From CALAED01 sp937891035 (GTDB lineage Bacteria; Actinomycetota; Actinomycetes; Streptosporangiales; Streptosporangiaceae): a DNA stretch of 16,221 bases. Below, piece after piece: positions 1-6,597 of this stretch. A program made the translations under genes and the position numbers. Within the stretch, counting starts at the first letter, position 1, and every line of letters starts with the position of its first letter. The notes beneath the pieces are model-generated. The model saw nothing but the letters and a program-made list of their open reading frames with translations. It was not told the DNA's origin and searched no databases. The DNA is taken from positions 1-16,221 of the forward strand of contig DASQSZ010000477.1 of the NCBI GenBank assembly GCA_035642125.1. Reading direction: 5' to 3'.

Positions 1-594
1 TCCGGTGAGGACTTCTCGCTGGAGGATCTGCTCGAGCAGATGCGGATGATCCGCAAACTGGGCCCGATCGGCAACCTGCTCGGGATGCTCCCCGGCATGG
101 GCCAGATGCGCGACCAGATCGACCAGATCGACGACAAGGATGTCGACCGGGTGGCGGCGATCATCGGCTCCATGACGCCGGCGGAGCGCGCCAACCCGAA
201 GATCCTCAACGGTTCGCGGCGGGCGCGCATCGCCCGCGGCTCCGGCGTCACTGTGGGAGAGGTCAGCAGCCTGGTCACCCGGTTCTTCGAGGCACAGAAG
301 ATGATGCGCCAGATGGCGGGCATGGGCGTTCCCGGCATGCCGGGCGCGCGCCGCAAGGCGACCAAGGCGCCGCCCAAGGGCAAGAAGGGCAAGAAGAAGC
401 AACAGCGCAGCGGCGACCCGCGCAAGCGTGCCGCGGCCGGCCGGCCCTCCGACTCCGACTCCGACGCCGCGGCGCCCGCCGACGGCAAGCCGCAGGGCCT
501 GCCGCCCGGGCTCGGTGGGCTTCCCGGTGGCGGGCTGCCCCCCGGTTTCCAGATGCCCGACCTGTCGAAGCTGCAGCGAGACAAGAAGAAGTAG
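1..594 (+). CDS. ffh: Signal recognition particle protein Ffh (SRP54), C-terminal part
   Basis: This is the 3' end of an ffh gene, open from base 1 and ending at TAG 592-594; the NG GTPase domain lies outside the window. About 197 residues are visible. They begin in the methionine-rich M domain, which binds 4.5S RNA and signal peptides of nascent membrane and secreted proteins: a phenylalanine/leucine-rich start (FSLEDLLEQM), the LGMLPGM finger-loop region, and the RNA-binding helix-turn-helix around ILNGSRRARIARGSGV. After the M domain there is a lysine-rich linker (KKGKKGKKKQQR), then a proline/glycine-rich tail with repeated LPPGLGG/LPGGGLPP pieces and a KKK end. Such low-complexity tails are common in actinobacterial Ffh. 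Placement just before rpsP matches the usual actinobacterial order. The identification is secure; only the true length is unknown. Confidence 0.96.
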   Translation, partial: SGEDFSLEDLLEQMRMIRKLGPIGNLLGMLPGMGQMRDQIDQIDDKDVDRVAAIIGSMTPAERANPKILNGSRRARIARGSGVTVGEVSSLVTRFFEAQKMMRQMAGMGVPGMPGARRKATKAPPKGKKGKKKQQRSGDPRKRAAAGRPSDSDSDAAAPADGKPQGLPPGLGGLPGGGLPPGFQMPDLSKLQRDKKK

Positions 595-646
595 AAAAAG
601 TAACCAAGAGCTCTCGGGCCGCGTGGTGCGGAGTTACTACTCGGCG

Positions 647-676
647 TTGAATGTCTGGCAGAATGCAGGCTGGAAT
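647..676 (+). promoter_or_regulatory. Candidate rpsP promoter
   Basis: In the 204-base gap between ffh and rpsP there is a TTGAAT hexamer (647-652) followed 18 bases later by TGGAAT (671-676). This is a passable -35/-10 pair for the vegetative sigma factor and would give a leader of roughly 115 bases before the GTG at 799. The match to the -10 consensus is only moderate, and rpsP may also be reached by transcription from ffh. Confidence 0.25.
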
Positions 677-733
677 CCTGCTCGCCGGGACCCTCTCGCT
701 ACCCGTGTGAGCCGGCGTTCATCGAGTGGATCT

Positions 734-747
734 GGGACCGGTGTCCC
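734..747 (+). other. Hairpin in the rpsP leader
   Basis: GGGAC (734-738) and GTCCC (743-747) form a perfect 5-bp stem closing a CGGT loop. The next bases (CCCC 745-748 and GGGG 758-761) can form a competing stem, so two alternative folds are possible about 40-60 bases before the rpsP start. No U-tract follows, so this is not a simple terminator. Ribosomal protein leaders are often autoregulatory, but nothing here proves it. Confidence 0.25.
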
Positions 748-798
748 CACCTGGTCCGGGGCACTCACATCCTGTCGAATCTGGAGTACACCACACCC

Positions 799-1437
799 GT
801 GGCAGTCAAGATCAAACTTATGCGTCTGGGTAAGATCCGGAACCCGCAATACCGGATCGTCGTCGCCGATGCGCGCACCAAGCGGGATGGCAGAGCCATC
901 GAAGAGATCGGCAAGTACCGGCCCAAGGAGGACCCCTCGTACATCGAGGTGAACTCCGAGCGGGTGCAGTACTGGCTGGGCGTCGGCGCGCAGCCGACCG
1001 ATCCCGTGCTCAACCTGCTGAAGATCACCGGTGACTGGCAGAAGTTCAAGGGCTTGCCGGGTGCCGAGGGCAGGCTGAAGGTGGCGCCGCCCAAGCCGGA
1101 CAAGAAGGCCGTCTTCCAGGCCGCCGCCAAGGAGGCCATGAAGGAGGACGAGGGCGCGGCGACGGCGTCGAAGTCCAAGAAGCGCGCCGAGCCCAAGAAG
1201 GCCGAGCCCAAGAAGAAGACCGAAGCGAAGAAGGCCAAGGACGACGCCAAGGCCGAGGTCAAGGACGAGGCCACTGCCGACGCCAAGGCCGAGGTCAAGG
1301 GCGAGGCCATTGCCGACGCCAAGACCGACAAACCGAAGGCCAAGAAGAGCCCTCAGGCCAAGGCCGAAACGTCAGCGGCCGACACCGAGGCCGAGCCCAA
1401 GGCTGCGGAGACCCCCGAAGCCAAGAGCGAGGCCTAA
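799..1437 (+). CDS. rpsP: 30S ribosomal protein bS16 with long charged tail
   Basis: Small-subunit ribosomal protein bS16, 212 codons from GTG 799 (AVKIKLMRLGKIRNPQYRIVV follows directly, the family's invariant beginning) to TAA 1435-1437. The folded core is about residues 1-100 and includes RTKRDGRAIEEIGKY and the VQYWLGVGAQPTDPV segment. The remaining ~110 residues are a lysine/alanine/glutamate/proline-rich, probably disordered extension. Actinobacterial S16 proteins often have a tail, but from memory they are about 140-165 residues in total, so this one is long. The tail contains AEPKK repeats and an almost exact 36-base tandem duplication (1246-1317). A GGAG at 783-786 is a rather distant ribosome-binding site. 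The downstream KH gene begins one base after the stop, so the two are probably co-translated. Confidence 0.96.
   Translation: MAVKIKLMRLGKIRNPQYRIVVADARTKRDGRAIEEIGKYRPKEDPSYIEVNSERVQYWLGVGAQPTDPVLNLLKITGDWQKFKGLPGAEGRLKVAPPKPDKKAVFQAAAKEAMKEDEGAATASKSKKRAEPKKAEPKKKTEAKKAKDDAKAEVKDEATADAKAEVKGEAIADAKTDKPKAKKSPQAKAETSAADTEAEPKAAETPEAKSEA
1246..1317 (+). repeat. 36-bp in-frame tandem duplication in the rpsP tail
   Basis: Two adjacent 36-base units, 1246-1281 and 1282-1317, each encode twelve residues beginning AKAEVK and ending AD. They differ at two bases only (GAC to GGC and ACT to ATT), which look like recent changes. The duplication keeps the frame and lengthens the disordered tail of bS16. 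Confidence 0.85.
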
Positions 1438-1438
1438 C

Positions 1439-1681
1439 GTGCTCGAAGAAGCGCTCGAGCATCTGGTCCGTGGCATCGTCGAGCATCCCGACGAAGTCCG
1501 GGTCGGTGCCCGTCGGATTCGCGGTGGCCGGGTCCTCGAGGTGCGTGTGCACCCCGAGGACCTCGGCAAGGTCATCGGCCGCAGCGGCCGCACCGCGAAG
1601 GCACTCCGTACGGTGATCGGCGCGCTGGCGGGAGGCCGGTACGTACGGGTGGATCTGCTCGACGTCAACGAGGTCCGCTAA
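1439..1681 (+). CDS. khpA: KH domain RNA-binding protein (KhpA/YlqC family)
   Basis: A small 80-residue RNA-binding protein that starts at GTG 1439, one base after the rpsP stop codon. GAGG at 1429-1432, inside the end of rpsP, gives a well-spaced ribosome-binding site. The sequence LEEALEHLVRGIVEHPDEV followed by the type II KH core is typical of the KhpA/YlqC (UPF0109) family. The GxxG RNA-binding loop is GRSG at residues 47-50 within KVIGRSGRTAKALRTVI. In Firmicutes KhpA partners with KhpB (Jag/EloR) to bind RNA and influence cell division and envelope synthesis. In actinobacteria the gene sits, as here, between rpsP and rimM, suggesting a link with ribosome assembly. The family is certain; the role in this organism is inference. 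Confidence 0.93.
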   Translation: MLEEALEHLVRGIVEHPDEVRVGARRIRGGRVLEVRVHPEDLGKVIGRSGRTAKALRTVIGALAGGRYVRVDLLDVNEVR

Positions 1682-1973
1682 GTGCGCACCGCGACGGTGC
1701 CGTCGGCCGTTCCAACGGCCGTCCCAGCGGCGTACGCCCGCCGTCCGGCCATGCCGGGGAGCCCTGGGATCTGGCGCACACGGACAGGGGCGCTGTCGCG
1801 TTGCGCGGAACCAAGAGGGCGCCTGGCGGCGTTTCCGTCGGCGGGCGGCCATACCACGCGGCCGCCGTCCTTCTCCTCCGCCGCCTTGCGCGGCACCGCT
1901 CGGATGCCACTCGCGACGCGCGGGGCGCGGCCTCACCCACGGGGCTCTGGTCGCCTTCGGGCGCACTGAGGAC
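1682..1973 (+). other. Unusually long khpA-rimM gap with hairpin and doubtful 95-codon ORF
   Basis: In related genomes I would expect khpA and rimM to lie close together; here 292 bases separate them. A 95-codon open frame runs from GTG 1682, directly after the khpA stop, to TGA 1967-1969, four bases before rimM, so it fills the gap exactly. It is rich in Arg, Pro, Ala, Gly and Ser, has no recognisable domain, its third codon positions are less GC-biased than in the neighbours, and no ribosome-binding site is evident. Near its start, CGGCCGT (1704-1710) pairs with ACGGCCG (1715-1721) around a TCCA loop, a strong 7-bp hairpin. It could be a lineage-specific small gene, a decayed gene or a structured spacer. 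I lean to non-coding. Confidence 0.3.
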
Positions 1974-2516
1974 GTGGAGCTCGTCGTCGGGCGGATCGGC
2001 CGTCCGCATGGAGTACGTGGCGAGGTCACGGTCGAGATCCGTACCGACGACCCCGACGACCGGTTCGCCGTCGGCCGGGTGCTCGCCACCGATCCGGCGG
2101 AGTCCGGGCCGCTGACCGTCGAACGGGTCCGCCGGCATTCCGGCCGATTGCTCGTGGGCTTCGCCGGCGTCGGCGATCGTGCCGCGGCGGAGGACCTTCG
2201 CGGCCTGCTGCTGGTGATCGACTCCGCCGACCTGCCGCCGTCCGGAAACGCCGACGAGTTCTATGATCATGAATTGATCGGGCTCGCCGCGGTGACGGTG
2301 GACGGTATGAAGATCGGGGTCGTGACCGAAGTCCGGCATCCAGGCCAGGACCTGCTCGTCATCAGCCGGGCGGCGGGCGACATCGCCCAGGAGGCGGGCG
2401 CACCGGGGGCAGCCGAGGACGACGAGGTGATGGTGCCATTCGTCGCCGCTCTCGTGCCCGAAGTCGATGTCGGCGCCGGCCGCATCGTCATCGACCCGCC
2501 ACCAGGGCTGCTCTAG
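1974..2516 (+). CDS. rimM: Ribosome maturation factor RimM
   Basis: RimM assists late assembly of the 30S subunit, acting on the 3' domain of 16S rRNA around protein uS19. The 180-codon protein has the usual two parts. The N-terminal beta-barrel starts with VVGRIGRPHGVRGEVTVEI (residues 4-22). The C-terminal PRC-barrel begins EFYDHELIGL and ends with VPFVAALVPEVD and a terminal RIVIDPPPGLL, the family hallmark. A stretch of about 15 residues (GDIAQEAGAPGAAEDD) inserted before VMVPFV is Ala/Gly-rich and probably a loop. The start is GTG 1974 with a short-spaced GAGGAC just upstream. It precedes trmD, as is common in bacteria. Confidence 0.95.
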   Translation: MELVVGRIGRPHGVRGEVTVEIRTDDPDDRFAVGRVLATDPAESGPLTVERVRRHSGRLLVGFAGVGDRAAAEDLRGLLLVIDSADLPPSGNADEFYDHELIGLAAVTVDGMKIGVVTEVRHPGQDLLVISRAAGDIAQEAGAPGAAEDDEVMVPFVAALVPEVDVGAGRIVIDPPPGLL

Positions 2517-2624
2517 CCTTCACTAGCCTTACTACTTACGTCACAGGTTTCGCCCGCCCGTTCCCGTCGGGGCGAGCGAGCCGCCGGGGTGGCCGGAACG
2601 GCCCGCAGAGTGAACGAGCAAACC

Positions 2625-3419
2625 GTGCGCATCGACATTGTCACGATATTTCCGGAGTATTTCGCGCCGCTGGACGCGTCGCTGCTCGGCAAGGCCCGGC
2701 GCCGCGGGCTCCTCGACGTACGACTGCACGACCTGCGCGACTGGACACATGACCGGCACCGCACCGTCGACGACACCCCCTACGGCGGCGGCCCCGGCAT
2801 GGTGATGAAGCCAGAGCCCTGGGGGGAGGCCCTGGACGCTATCGCGCCGGCCGGCGCGGCCGGGGCCGGCGCGCCCCGGCTGGTCGTTCCGACGCCGAGC
2901 GGCCGTCCCTTCACCCAGGCGGTGGCCCAGCGGTACGCCGGGGAGCCATGGCTGGTGTTCGCCTGCGGACGGTACGAGGGCATCGACGCGCGGGTCGTCG
3001 AAGACGCACGTACCCGCATGCCGGTCGAGGAGATCAGCATCGGCGACTACGTACTCGCGGGGGGCGAGGTGGCAGTGCTCGTCGTGGTCGAGGCGGTGGC
3101 GCGCCTGGTGCCGGGAGTGCTCGGCAACGCCGACTCGGTGAGCGACGATTCGTTCGCGTCCGGGCCGATGGAGACGCTGCTCGAAGGGCCCGTCTATACC
3201 AAGCCGCCGACTTGGCGCGACCGTGCCGTACCGGAGATCCTCATGTCGGGCAACCACGGCGCGATCGCGCGGTGGCGGCGCGATGAGGCGCTCCGACGTA
3301 CGGTGACAAATCGGCCCGAGTTGGCCGCGCTGCTGCGGCCGGCGACGCTCGACGAGCACGATCGGCGAGTGCTCCGAGATGCTGGTTTTCCGGTGGATGA
3401 CGAACCTACGGTAGGCTAA
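2625..3419 (+). CDS. trmD: tRNA (guanine-N1)-methyltransferase TrmD
   Basis: TrmD uses S-adenosylmethionine to make m1G37 next to the anticodon of tRNAs that read CNN/CGG codons, preventing +1 frameshifting. The start at GTG 2625 gives RIDIVTIFPEYF, the universal N terminus of the family. In-frame GTG codons at 2589 and 2610 would add 12 or 5 non-conserved residues, and no start has a strong ribosome-binding site. Visible motifs are DDTPYGGGPGMVMKPEP, LVFACGRYEGIDARVVE and EEISIGDYVLAGGE. The last two belong to the trefoil-knot SPOUT fold that holds SAM. The SDDSF segment precedes the C-terminal tRNA-binding helical domain, which has GNHGAIARWRRDEALRRT. With about 264 residues it is full length. 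rplS follows, the classic rpsP-rimM-trmD-rplS arrangement. Confidence 0.95.
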   Translation: MRIDIVTIFPEYFAPLDASLLGKARRRGLLDVRLHDLRDWTHDRHRTVDDTPYGGGPGMVMKPEPWGEALDAIAPAGAAGAGAPRLVVPTPSGRPFTQAVAQRYAGEPWLVFACGRYEGIDARVVEDARTRMPVEEISIGDYVLAGGEVAVLVVVEAVARLVPGVLGNADSVSDDSFASGPMETLLEGPVYTKPPTWRDRAVPEILMSGNHGAIARWRRDEALRRTVTNRPELAALLRPATLDEHDRRVLRDAGFPVDDEPTVG

Positions 3420-3513
3420 GGCGTCGCTCGTGCTGCACGTTGGCGCACCACGACTTTCCCGAACACACCGCCGCGCGGTTGGCGCTTGTCCGCCGTTCCG
3501 TGCGTTTCATCAC

Positions 3514-3518
3514 GAGGA
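3514..3518 (+). promoter_or_regulatory. Ribosome-binding site fixing the rplS start
   Basis: GAGGA at 3514-3518 lies eight bases before ATG 3527. This favours that ATG over in-frame codons from 3440 onward, which would add about 29 residues not found in bL19 proteins. Confidence 0.7.
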
Positions 3519-3526
3519 ACGCCGTC

Positions 3527-3877
3527 ATGCACACCCTGATCCAGGAGATCGAGAAGGCCGCGATGCGTGCCGACATCCCGGACTTCCGTCCGGGTGACAC
3601 GCTGCGGGTGCACGTACGTGTCACCGAGGGCAGCCGAAGCCGGATCCAGGTCTTTCAGGGCGTGGTGATCCGCCGCCAGGGCGCCGGCGCCCGGGAGACC
3701 TTCACCGTCCGCAAGGTGAGCTACAGCGTTGGCGTCGAGCGGACGTTCCCGCTGAACAGCCCATCGATCGACAAGATCGAGATCGTCACGCGCGGCGATG
3801 TCCGGCGGGCCAAGCTCTACTACCTGCGCAAACTGCGCGGGAAGGCCGCGCGGATCAAGGAAAAGCGCGACTCCTGA
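3527..3877 (+). CDS. rplS: 50S ribosomal protein bL19
   Basis: Large-subunit protein bL19, located at the interface with the small subunit. The 116-residue protein from ATG 3527 has the expected length. It contains MHTLIQEIEK, DIPDFRPGDTLRVHVRVTEG, the GVVIRRQGAGARETFTVRKVSYSVGVERTFP core and the end VRRAKLYYLRKLRGKAARIKEK. All family landmarks are present and the basic C terminus matches an rRNA-binding protein. A 107-base gap separates it from trmD. It is the last gene of the translation-related run; a terminator-like hairpin lies about 100 bases downstream. Confidence 0.97.
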   Translation: MHTLIQEIEKAAMRADIPDFRPGDTLRVHVRVTEGSRSRIQVFQGVVIRRQGAGARETFTVRKVSYSVGVERTFPLNSPSIDKIEIVTRGDVRRAKLYYLRKLRGKAARIKEKRDS

Positions 3878-3975
3878 CCGCTCGCGGCCTCGTTCTACGG
3901 GGTCCCGGTTCGGCTCCGGCGAGGAGATGATTTTCCCTTTCCGGGCGGGAACGCGGATCCGTTACGGCGCGTTTT

Positions 3976-4001
3976 CACCATGCTGGCATGGTGCGCTTTT
4001 T
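3976..4001 (+). terminator. Candidate rho-independent terminator after rplS
   Basis: CACCATG (3976-3982) and CATGGTG (3987-3993) form a perfect 7-bp stem around a CTGG loop. The run TTTTT follows at 3997-4001 after a CGC spacer, and a GTTTT precedes the left arm. That is a reasonable intrinsic terminator for the rpsP-rplS run. The stem is not GC-rich, and the palindrome could instead be an operator for lepB. Confidence 0.45.
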
Positions 4002-4017
4002 GGTCTGATTTTGCAGG

Positions 4018-4046
4018 TTGACAACCAATCTGACCTCGGGACAGAC
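4018..4046 (+). promoter_or_regulatory. TTGACA box upstream of lepB
   Basis: A perfect TTGACA -35 hexamer sits at 4018-4023 in the AT-richer spacer before lepB. At 17-19 bases downstream there is only ACAGAC/AGACCT, a weak -10. If it works, the transcript would begin near 4055 and carry the inverted repeat at 4074-4098 in its leader. Confidence 0.22.
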
Positions 4047-4073
4047 CTAACGCTTCATGGCGGTGAGTGAGCG

Positions 4074-4098
4074 GGTCAGCTCCCAGGGTAAGCTGACC
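4074..4098. promoter_or_regulatory. 8-bp perfect inverted repeat upstream of lepB
   Basis: GGTCAGCT (4074-4081) is mirrored by AGCTGACC (4091-4098) across nine bases, about 60 bases before the favoured lepB start. The geometry suits a dimeric regulator's operator or an RNA hairpin. It has no U-tract. An extra half-site-like CTGACC occurs at 4030-4035. Confidence 0.4.
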
Positions 4099-4142
4099 TG
4101 GCCGACACGCTTTCACGGCGAGCCGTGGATGCCGGGCACCTA

Positions 4143-4148
4143 TAAGCT
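4143..4148 (+). promoter_or_regulatory. -10 box positioned for a leaderless lepB transcript
   Basis: TAAGCT fits the actinobacterial -10 pattern TANNNT and ends seven bases before ATG 4156. That distance puts the transcription start at or next to the A of the start codon, the signature of leaderless mRNAs. No Shine-Dalgarno sequence precedes this ATG, which agrees. No clear -35 is seen. Confidence 0.4.
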
Positions 4149-4155
4149 CACTTTG

Positions 4156-5160
4156 ATGACTGACGACGAGCAGGGCGTGCGGGAGCCGGCAACCGCGCAC
4201 GACGAGGCGGACCGCGACGTACCCCAGGACGATCGGAGAGACGTGCGTTCCGATGCCGACGGCACGTTGCCGGATGACAAGCCGCTGGTCAGCACCCCGT
4301 TGGATGACGCCGCCGCAGGATCGGCCGATCGCGCCGACAAAGCCTCCGGCCCCGGCACGGCCAAGCCCGACTCCAAAGAAGGGGAGCCCGGCTCGGAGAA
4401 AAAGGACGGTTCGTTCTGGCGTGAGCTGCCCGTGTTGGTCGGAATCGCGCTTGTGCTCGCGTTGATCATCAAGGCGTTCGCCGTCCAGGCGTTTTACATC
4501 CCCTCCGCCTCGATGGAGAACACTCTCAAGATCGGCGACAGGGTGCTCGTCAACAAGATCGTCTACCACACGCGCGACATCGAGCGCGGCGACACCGTGG
4601 TCTTCAGCGGCCTTGACTCGTGGGACCCCGAGGTCAACTATTCCGAACCGTCCAACCCCATCTCCAAGGCACTGCACGCCATCGGCGGCGCCTTCGGTCT
4701 GGTGCCGGGCGAAAAGGACTACATTAAGCGCGTCATCGGCGTCCCGGGCGACCGGGTGCGGTGCTGCGATGCGCAAGGCCGCATCACGGTCAACGACACC
4801 CCCATCCGCGAGACCTCCTACCTGTTTCCGGGCAACAAGCCATCCGGTCAGCCGTTCAGCGTCGAAGTGCCGCCGGGCCGCTTGTGGGTCATGGGCGACC
4901 ACCGCGACGTCTCCTACGACTCGCGCGGTCATCTCGGCGATCCCGGGTCGGGCACGATCCCGGAAGATCGCGTGATCGGGCGGGCGTTCGTGGTGGTGTG
5001 GCCGCTTTCCCGGATCAAGACGTTGCCTATTCCCGACACCTTCGCGCAGCAGGGGCTGGCCGCGGCGGTCCTGCCCGCCGCGCCGCTGGCGTTGGGGTTC
5101 GCCGGGGCGTTTCCGATCGCGTGGCTGTTCCGCCGTGGTCGCCGCCGGTTCGCTCGGTGA
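4156..5160 (+). CDS. lepB: Type I signal peptidase (LepB)
   Basis: Membrane-bound serine protease that removes signal peptides from exported preproteins on the outer face of the membrane. From ATG 4156 it has 334 residues. An acidic, Asp/Pro/Ala-rich, probably cytoplasmic tail of about 85 residues precedes one transmembrane helix (about 91-114, LPVLVGIALVLALII). The catalytic serine is in PSASMENTL (Ser119) and the general-base lysine in KDYIKRVIGVPGD (Lys191). The third conserved box is MGDHRDVSYDSRGHLG. A second hydrophobic segment near the C terminus ends in RRGRRR and may be a second anchor. ATG 4057 would add 33 residues, but the leaderless-type -10 box favours 4156. Streptomyces carries four adjacent copies (sipW-Z); here there is one. 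A CC pair (RCCDAQ) lies in the catalytic domain. Confidence 0.93.
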   Translation: MTDDEQGVREPATAHDEADRDVPQDDRRDVRSDADGTLPDDKPLVSTPLDDAAAGSADRADKASGPGTAKPDSKEGEPGSEKKDGSFWRELPVLVGIALVLALIIKAFAVQAFYIPSASMENTLKIGDRVLVNKIVYHTRDIERGDTVVFSGLDSWDPEVNYSEPSNPISKALHAIGGAFGLVPGEKDYIKRVIGVPGDRVRCCDAQGRITVNDTPIRETSYLFPGNKPSGQPFSVEVPPGRLWVMGDHRDVSYDSRGHLGDPGSGTIPEDRVIGRAFVVVWPLSRIKTLPIPDTFAQQGLAAAVLPAAPLALGFAGAFPIAWLFRRGRRRFAR

Positions 5161-5173
5161 GTCGTTAGGTCTT

Positions 5174-5196
5174 GGGTGGGCGTTGGGGTTTGCGGG
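5174..5196 (+). other. G-quadruplex motif just after lepB
   Basis: Four G-runs, GGG (5174-5176), GGG (5178-5180), GGGG (5185-5188) and GGG (5194-5196), are separated by loops of 1, 4 and 5 bases. This meets the standard G3+N1-7 rule for a quadruplex on the sense strand, 14 bases after the lepB stop codon. It would be present in the 3' end of the lepB transcript. Confidence 0.5.
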
Positions 5197-5330
5197 TCGT
5201 GACTTCGATCGCGTGGTTGTCGCGCCCGTGGCGGCCGGGGGTTCGGTTCGGCGATCCGCCTGGGAATTTCGCTCAGTTTGCGGCCGCTGGTTCCTCTCCC
5301 GTTGGGCGACGACCCCAGCCGAGCGGCCAC

Positions 5331-5336
5331 TAGTCT
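5331..5336 (+). promoter_or_regulatory. -10 box positioned for a leaderless rnhB transcript
   Basis: TAGTCT matches TANNNT and ends seven bases before GTG 5344, exactly the spacing seen at lepB. There is no Shine-Dalgarno sequence before this GTG, so a leaderless start is plausible. No convincing -35 is found. Confidence 0.45.
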
Positions 5337-5343
5337 GCAGAGT

Positions 5344-6144
5344 GTGAGTTCCGTGATCGGCGTGCCAGGACTGCGGCGGCCGCTTCGATACACGCCGCGG
5401 CGAGACACGGGGTTGTACGGCTTCGAGCGGGCACTCGAACACGGTGGATTCTCGTCGGTCGCGGGCGTAGACGAAGCCGGCCGGGGGGCCTGCGCGGGGC
5501 CACTCGTGGTCGGTGCCGTGATCTTGCCGACCAGACGGCGGCACTGGATCGATGGCCTGACCGATTCCAAGCTGCTGACCCCTCGTCGGCGCGAGGAGAT
5601 CTACGCTGAGGTGGTGGAACGCGCCGTGGCCTGGAGCGCCGTGGTCATCGCCTGCACCGACGTGGATCGGATCGGCCTGCACCGGTGCAACATCGCGGGG
5701 ATGCGCCGCGCGATCGCGCGACTGGAGACCCGGCCCGCCTTCGTGTTGAGCGATGGCTTCCCCGTGCCCGGTCTGGACGTGCCGAGCCTGGCGGTGCCGA
5801 AGGGAGATCGCGTCGCGGCATGCGTCGCGGCGGCGTCCGTTGTCGCCAAGGTGACCAGAGACCGGCTCATGATCCAGTTGCATGAGCGTTACCCGACGTA
5901 TGGGTTCGATATGCATAAGGGGTATGTGACACGAGAGCACTCGGCGGCCCTCGCCCTGCACGGCCCATGCCCTGAGCACAGATTCTCGTTCGTCAACGTG
6001 GCCAGATTGGGCACGGCGACAGGGGAGATCGTCGAGGTCCCGGCAGGGACAGCGAACGGGGAGATGCTGGACAATGAACAAGGCGCGTTCGCGCAGATCG
6101 ACGCTGACCTGGAAGGCGCCGCCGAGCAGGTCGGCATTGCATGA
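5344..6144 (+). CDS. rnhB: Ribonuclease HII
   Basis: RNase HII cuts the RNA strand of RNA/DNA hybrids and removes single ribonucleotides misincorporated into DNA. From GTG 5344 the protein has 266 residues. The acidic metal-binding set is intact: Asp43 and Glu44 in GVDEAGRG, Asp137 in LSDGF, and Asp173 in AKVTRDRLM. The KGDRVAACVAAASVVAKVTRD helix and the YGFDMHKGYVTREHSAALALHGPCPEHRFSFVNV block are highly typical. The C-terminal ~45 residues are acidic and not conserved. An in-frame start at 5278 would add 22 non-conserved residues, while 5344 has the leaderless-type -10 box. The next gene begins 26 bases after its stop, as usual for the rnhB-DUF2469 pair. Confidence 0.95.
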   Translation: MSSVIGVPGLRRPLRYTPRRDTGLYGFERALEHGGFSSVAGVDEAGRGACAGPLVVGAVILPTRRRHWIDGLTDSKLLTPRRREEIYAEVVERAVAWSAVVIACTDVDRIGLHRCNIAGMRRAIARLETRPAFVLSDGFPVPGLDVPSLAVPKGDRVAACVAAASVVAKVTRDRLMIQLHERYPTYGFDMHKGYVTREHSAALALHGPCPEHRFSFVNVARLGTATGEIVEVPAGTANGEMLDNEQGAFAQIDADLEGAAEQVGIA

Positions 6145-6170
6145 CGCGGTGAGCGGGGAGGACCACGAGC

Positions 6171-6482
6171 ATGAGCGCTGAGGACCTCGAAAAGTACGAG
6201 ACCGAGATGGAGCTACAGCTCTATCGCGAGTATCGAGACGTTGTGGGGCTGTTCACCTATGTCGTCGAGACCGAGCGGCGGTTCTACCTGACCAATTCCG
6301 TGGACCTACAGGTGCGCAGCGCGGACAACGGGGAGGTCTTCTTCGAGGTCACGATGCAGGACGCTTGGGTATGGGACATGTACCGCCCGGCACGGTTTGT
6401 TAAGAACGTCCGAGTCGTCACCTTCAAGGATGTCAACGTCGAAGAGCTGGCCAAGAGCGACTTTGAACTCCCTCAGTCCTGA
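6171..6482 (+). CDS. DUF2469 family protein, conserved in actinobacteria
   Basis: A 103-residue acidic, cytosolic protein of the DUF2469 family, which is nearly confined to Actinomycetota. Its start SAEDLEKYETEMELQLYREYRDVVGLFTYVVETERRFYL is practically a signature. The rest (VRVVTFKDVNVEELAKSDFELP) is also conserved. No catalytic motif is apparent and the function is unknown. GGGAGG at 6155-6160 is a good ribosome-binding site for ATG 6171. It follows rnhB closely and is probably co-transcribed with it; two strong hairpins downstream would end the transcript. Confidence 0.95.
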   Translation: MSAEDLEKYETEMELQLYREYRDVVGLFTYVVETERRFYLTNSVDLQVRSADNGEVFFEVTMQDAWVWDMYRPARFVKNVRVVTFKDVNVEELAKSDFELPQS

Positions 6483-6597
6483 CCTGCGGGTCGTTATCAG
6501 TGGCTCCGCAAGCTAAAGATCAGGCAAGCCTCGTCGCGGGGCCCGCCCGCGCACCCGACAAGCAAGAGATCGACCGACTGGGGCCGTGAAGCATCCC

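Noticed and set aside
4057..4155. Longer N terminus for LepB starting at ATG 4057
   Set aside because: It has no good ribosome-binding site, would place the inverted repeat at 4074-4098 inside coding sequence, and the -10 box at 4143-4148 fits a leaderless start at 4156.
3895..6081. A 728-codon open frame on the reverse strand, antisense to lepB and rnhB
   Set aside because: Long antisense open frames are expected in GC-rich DNA. The opposite strand holds two complete, well-recognised enzymes with full catalytic motifs, and the antisense product has no recognisable domain and a His/Arg/Pro-rich composition typical of shadows.
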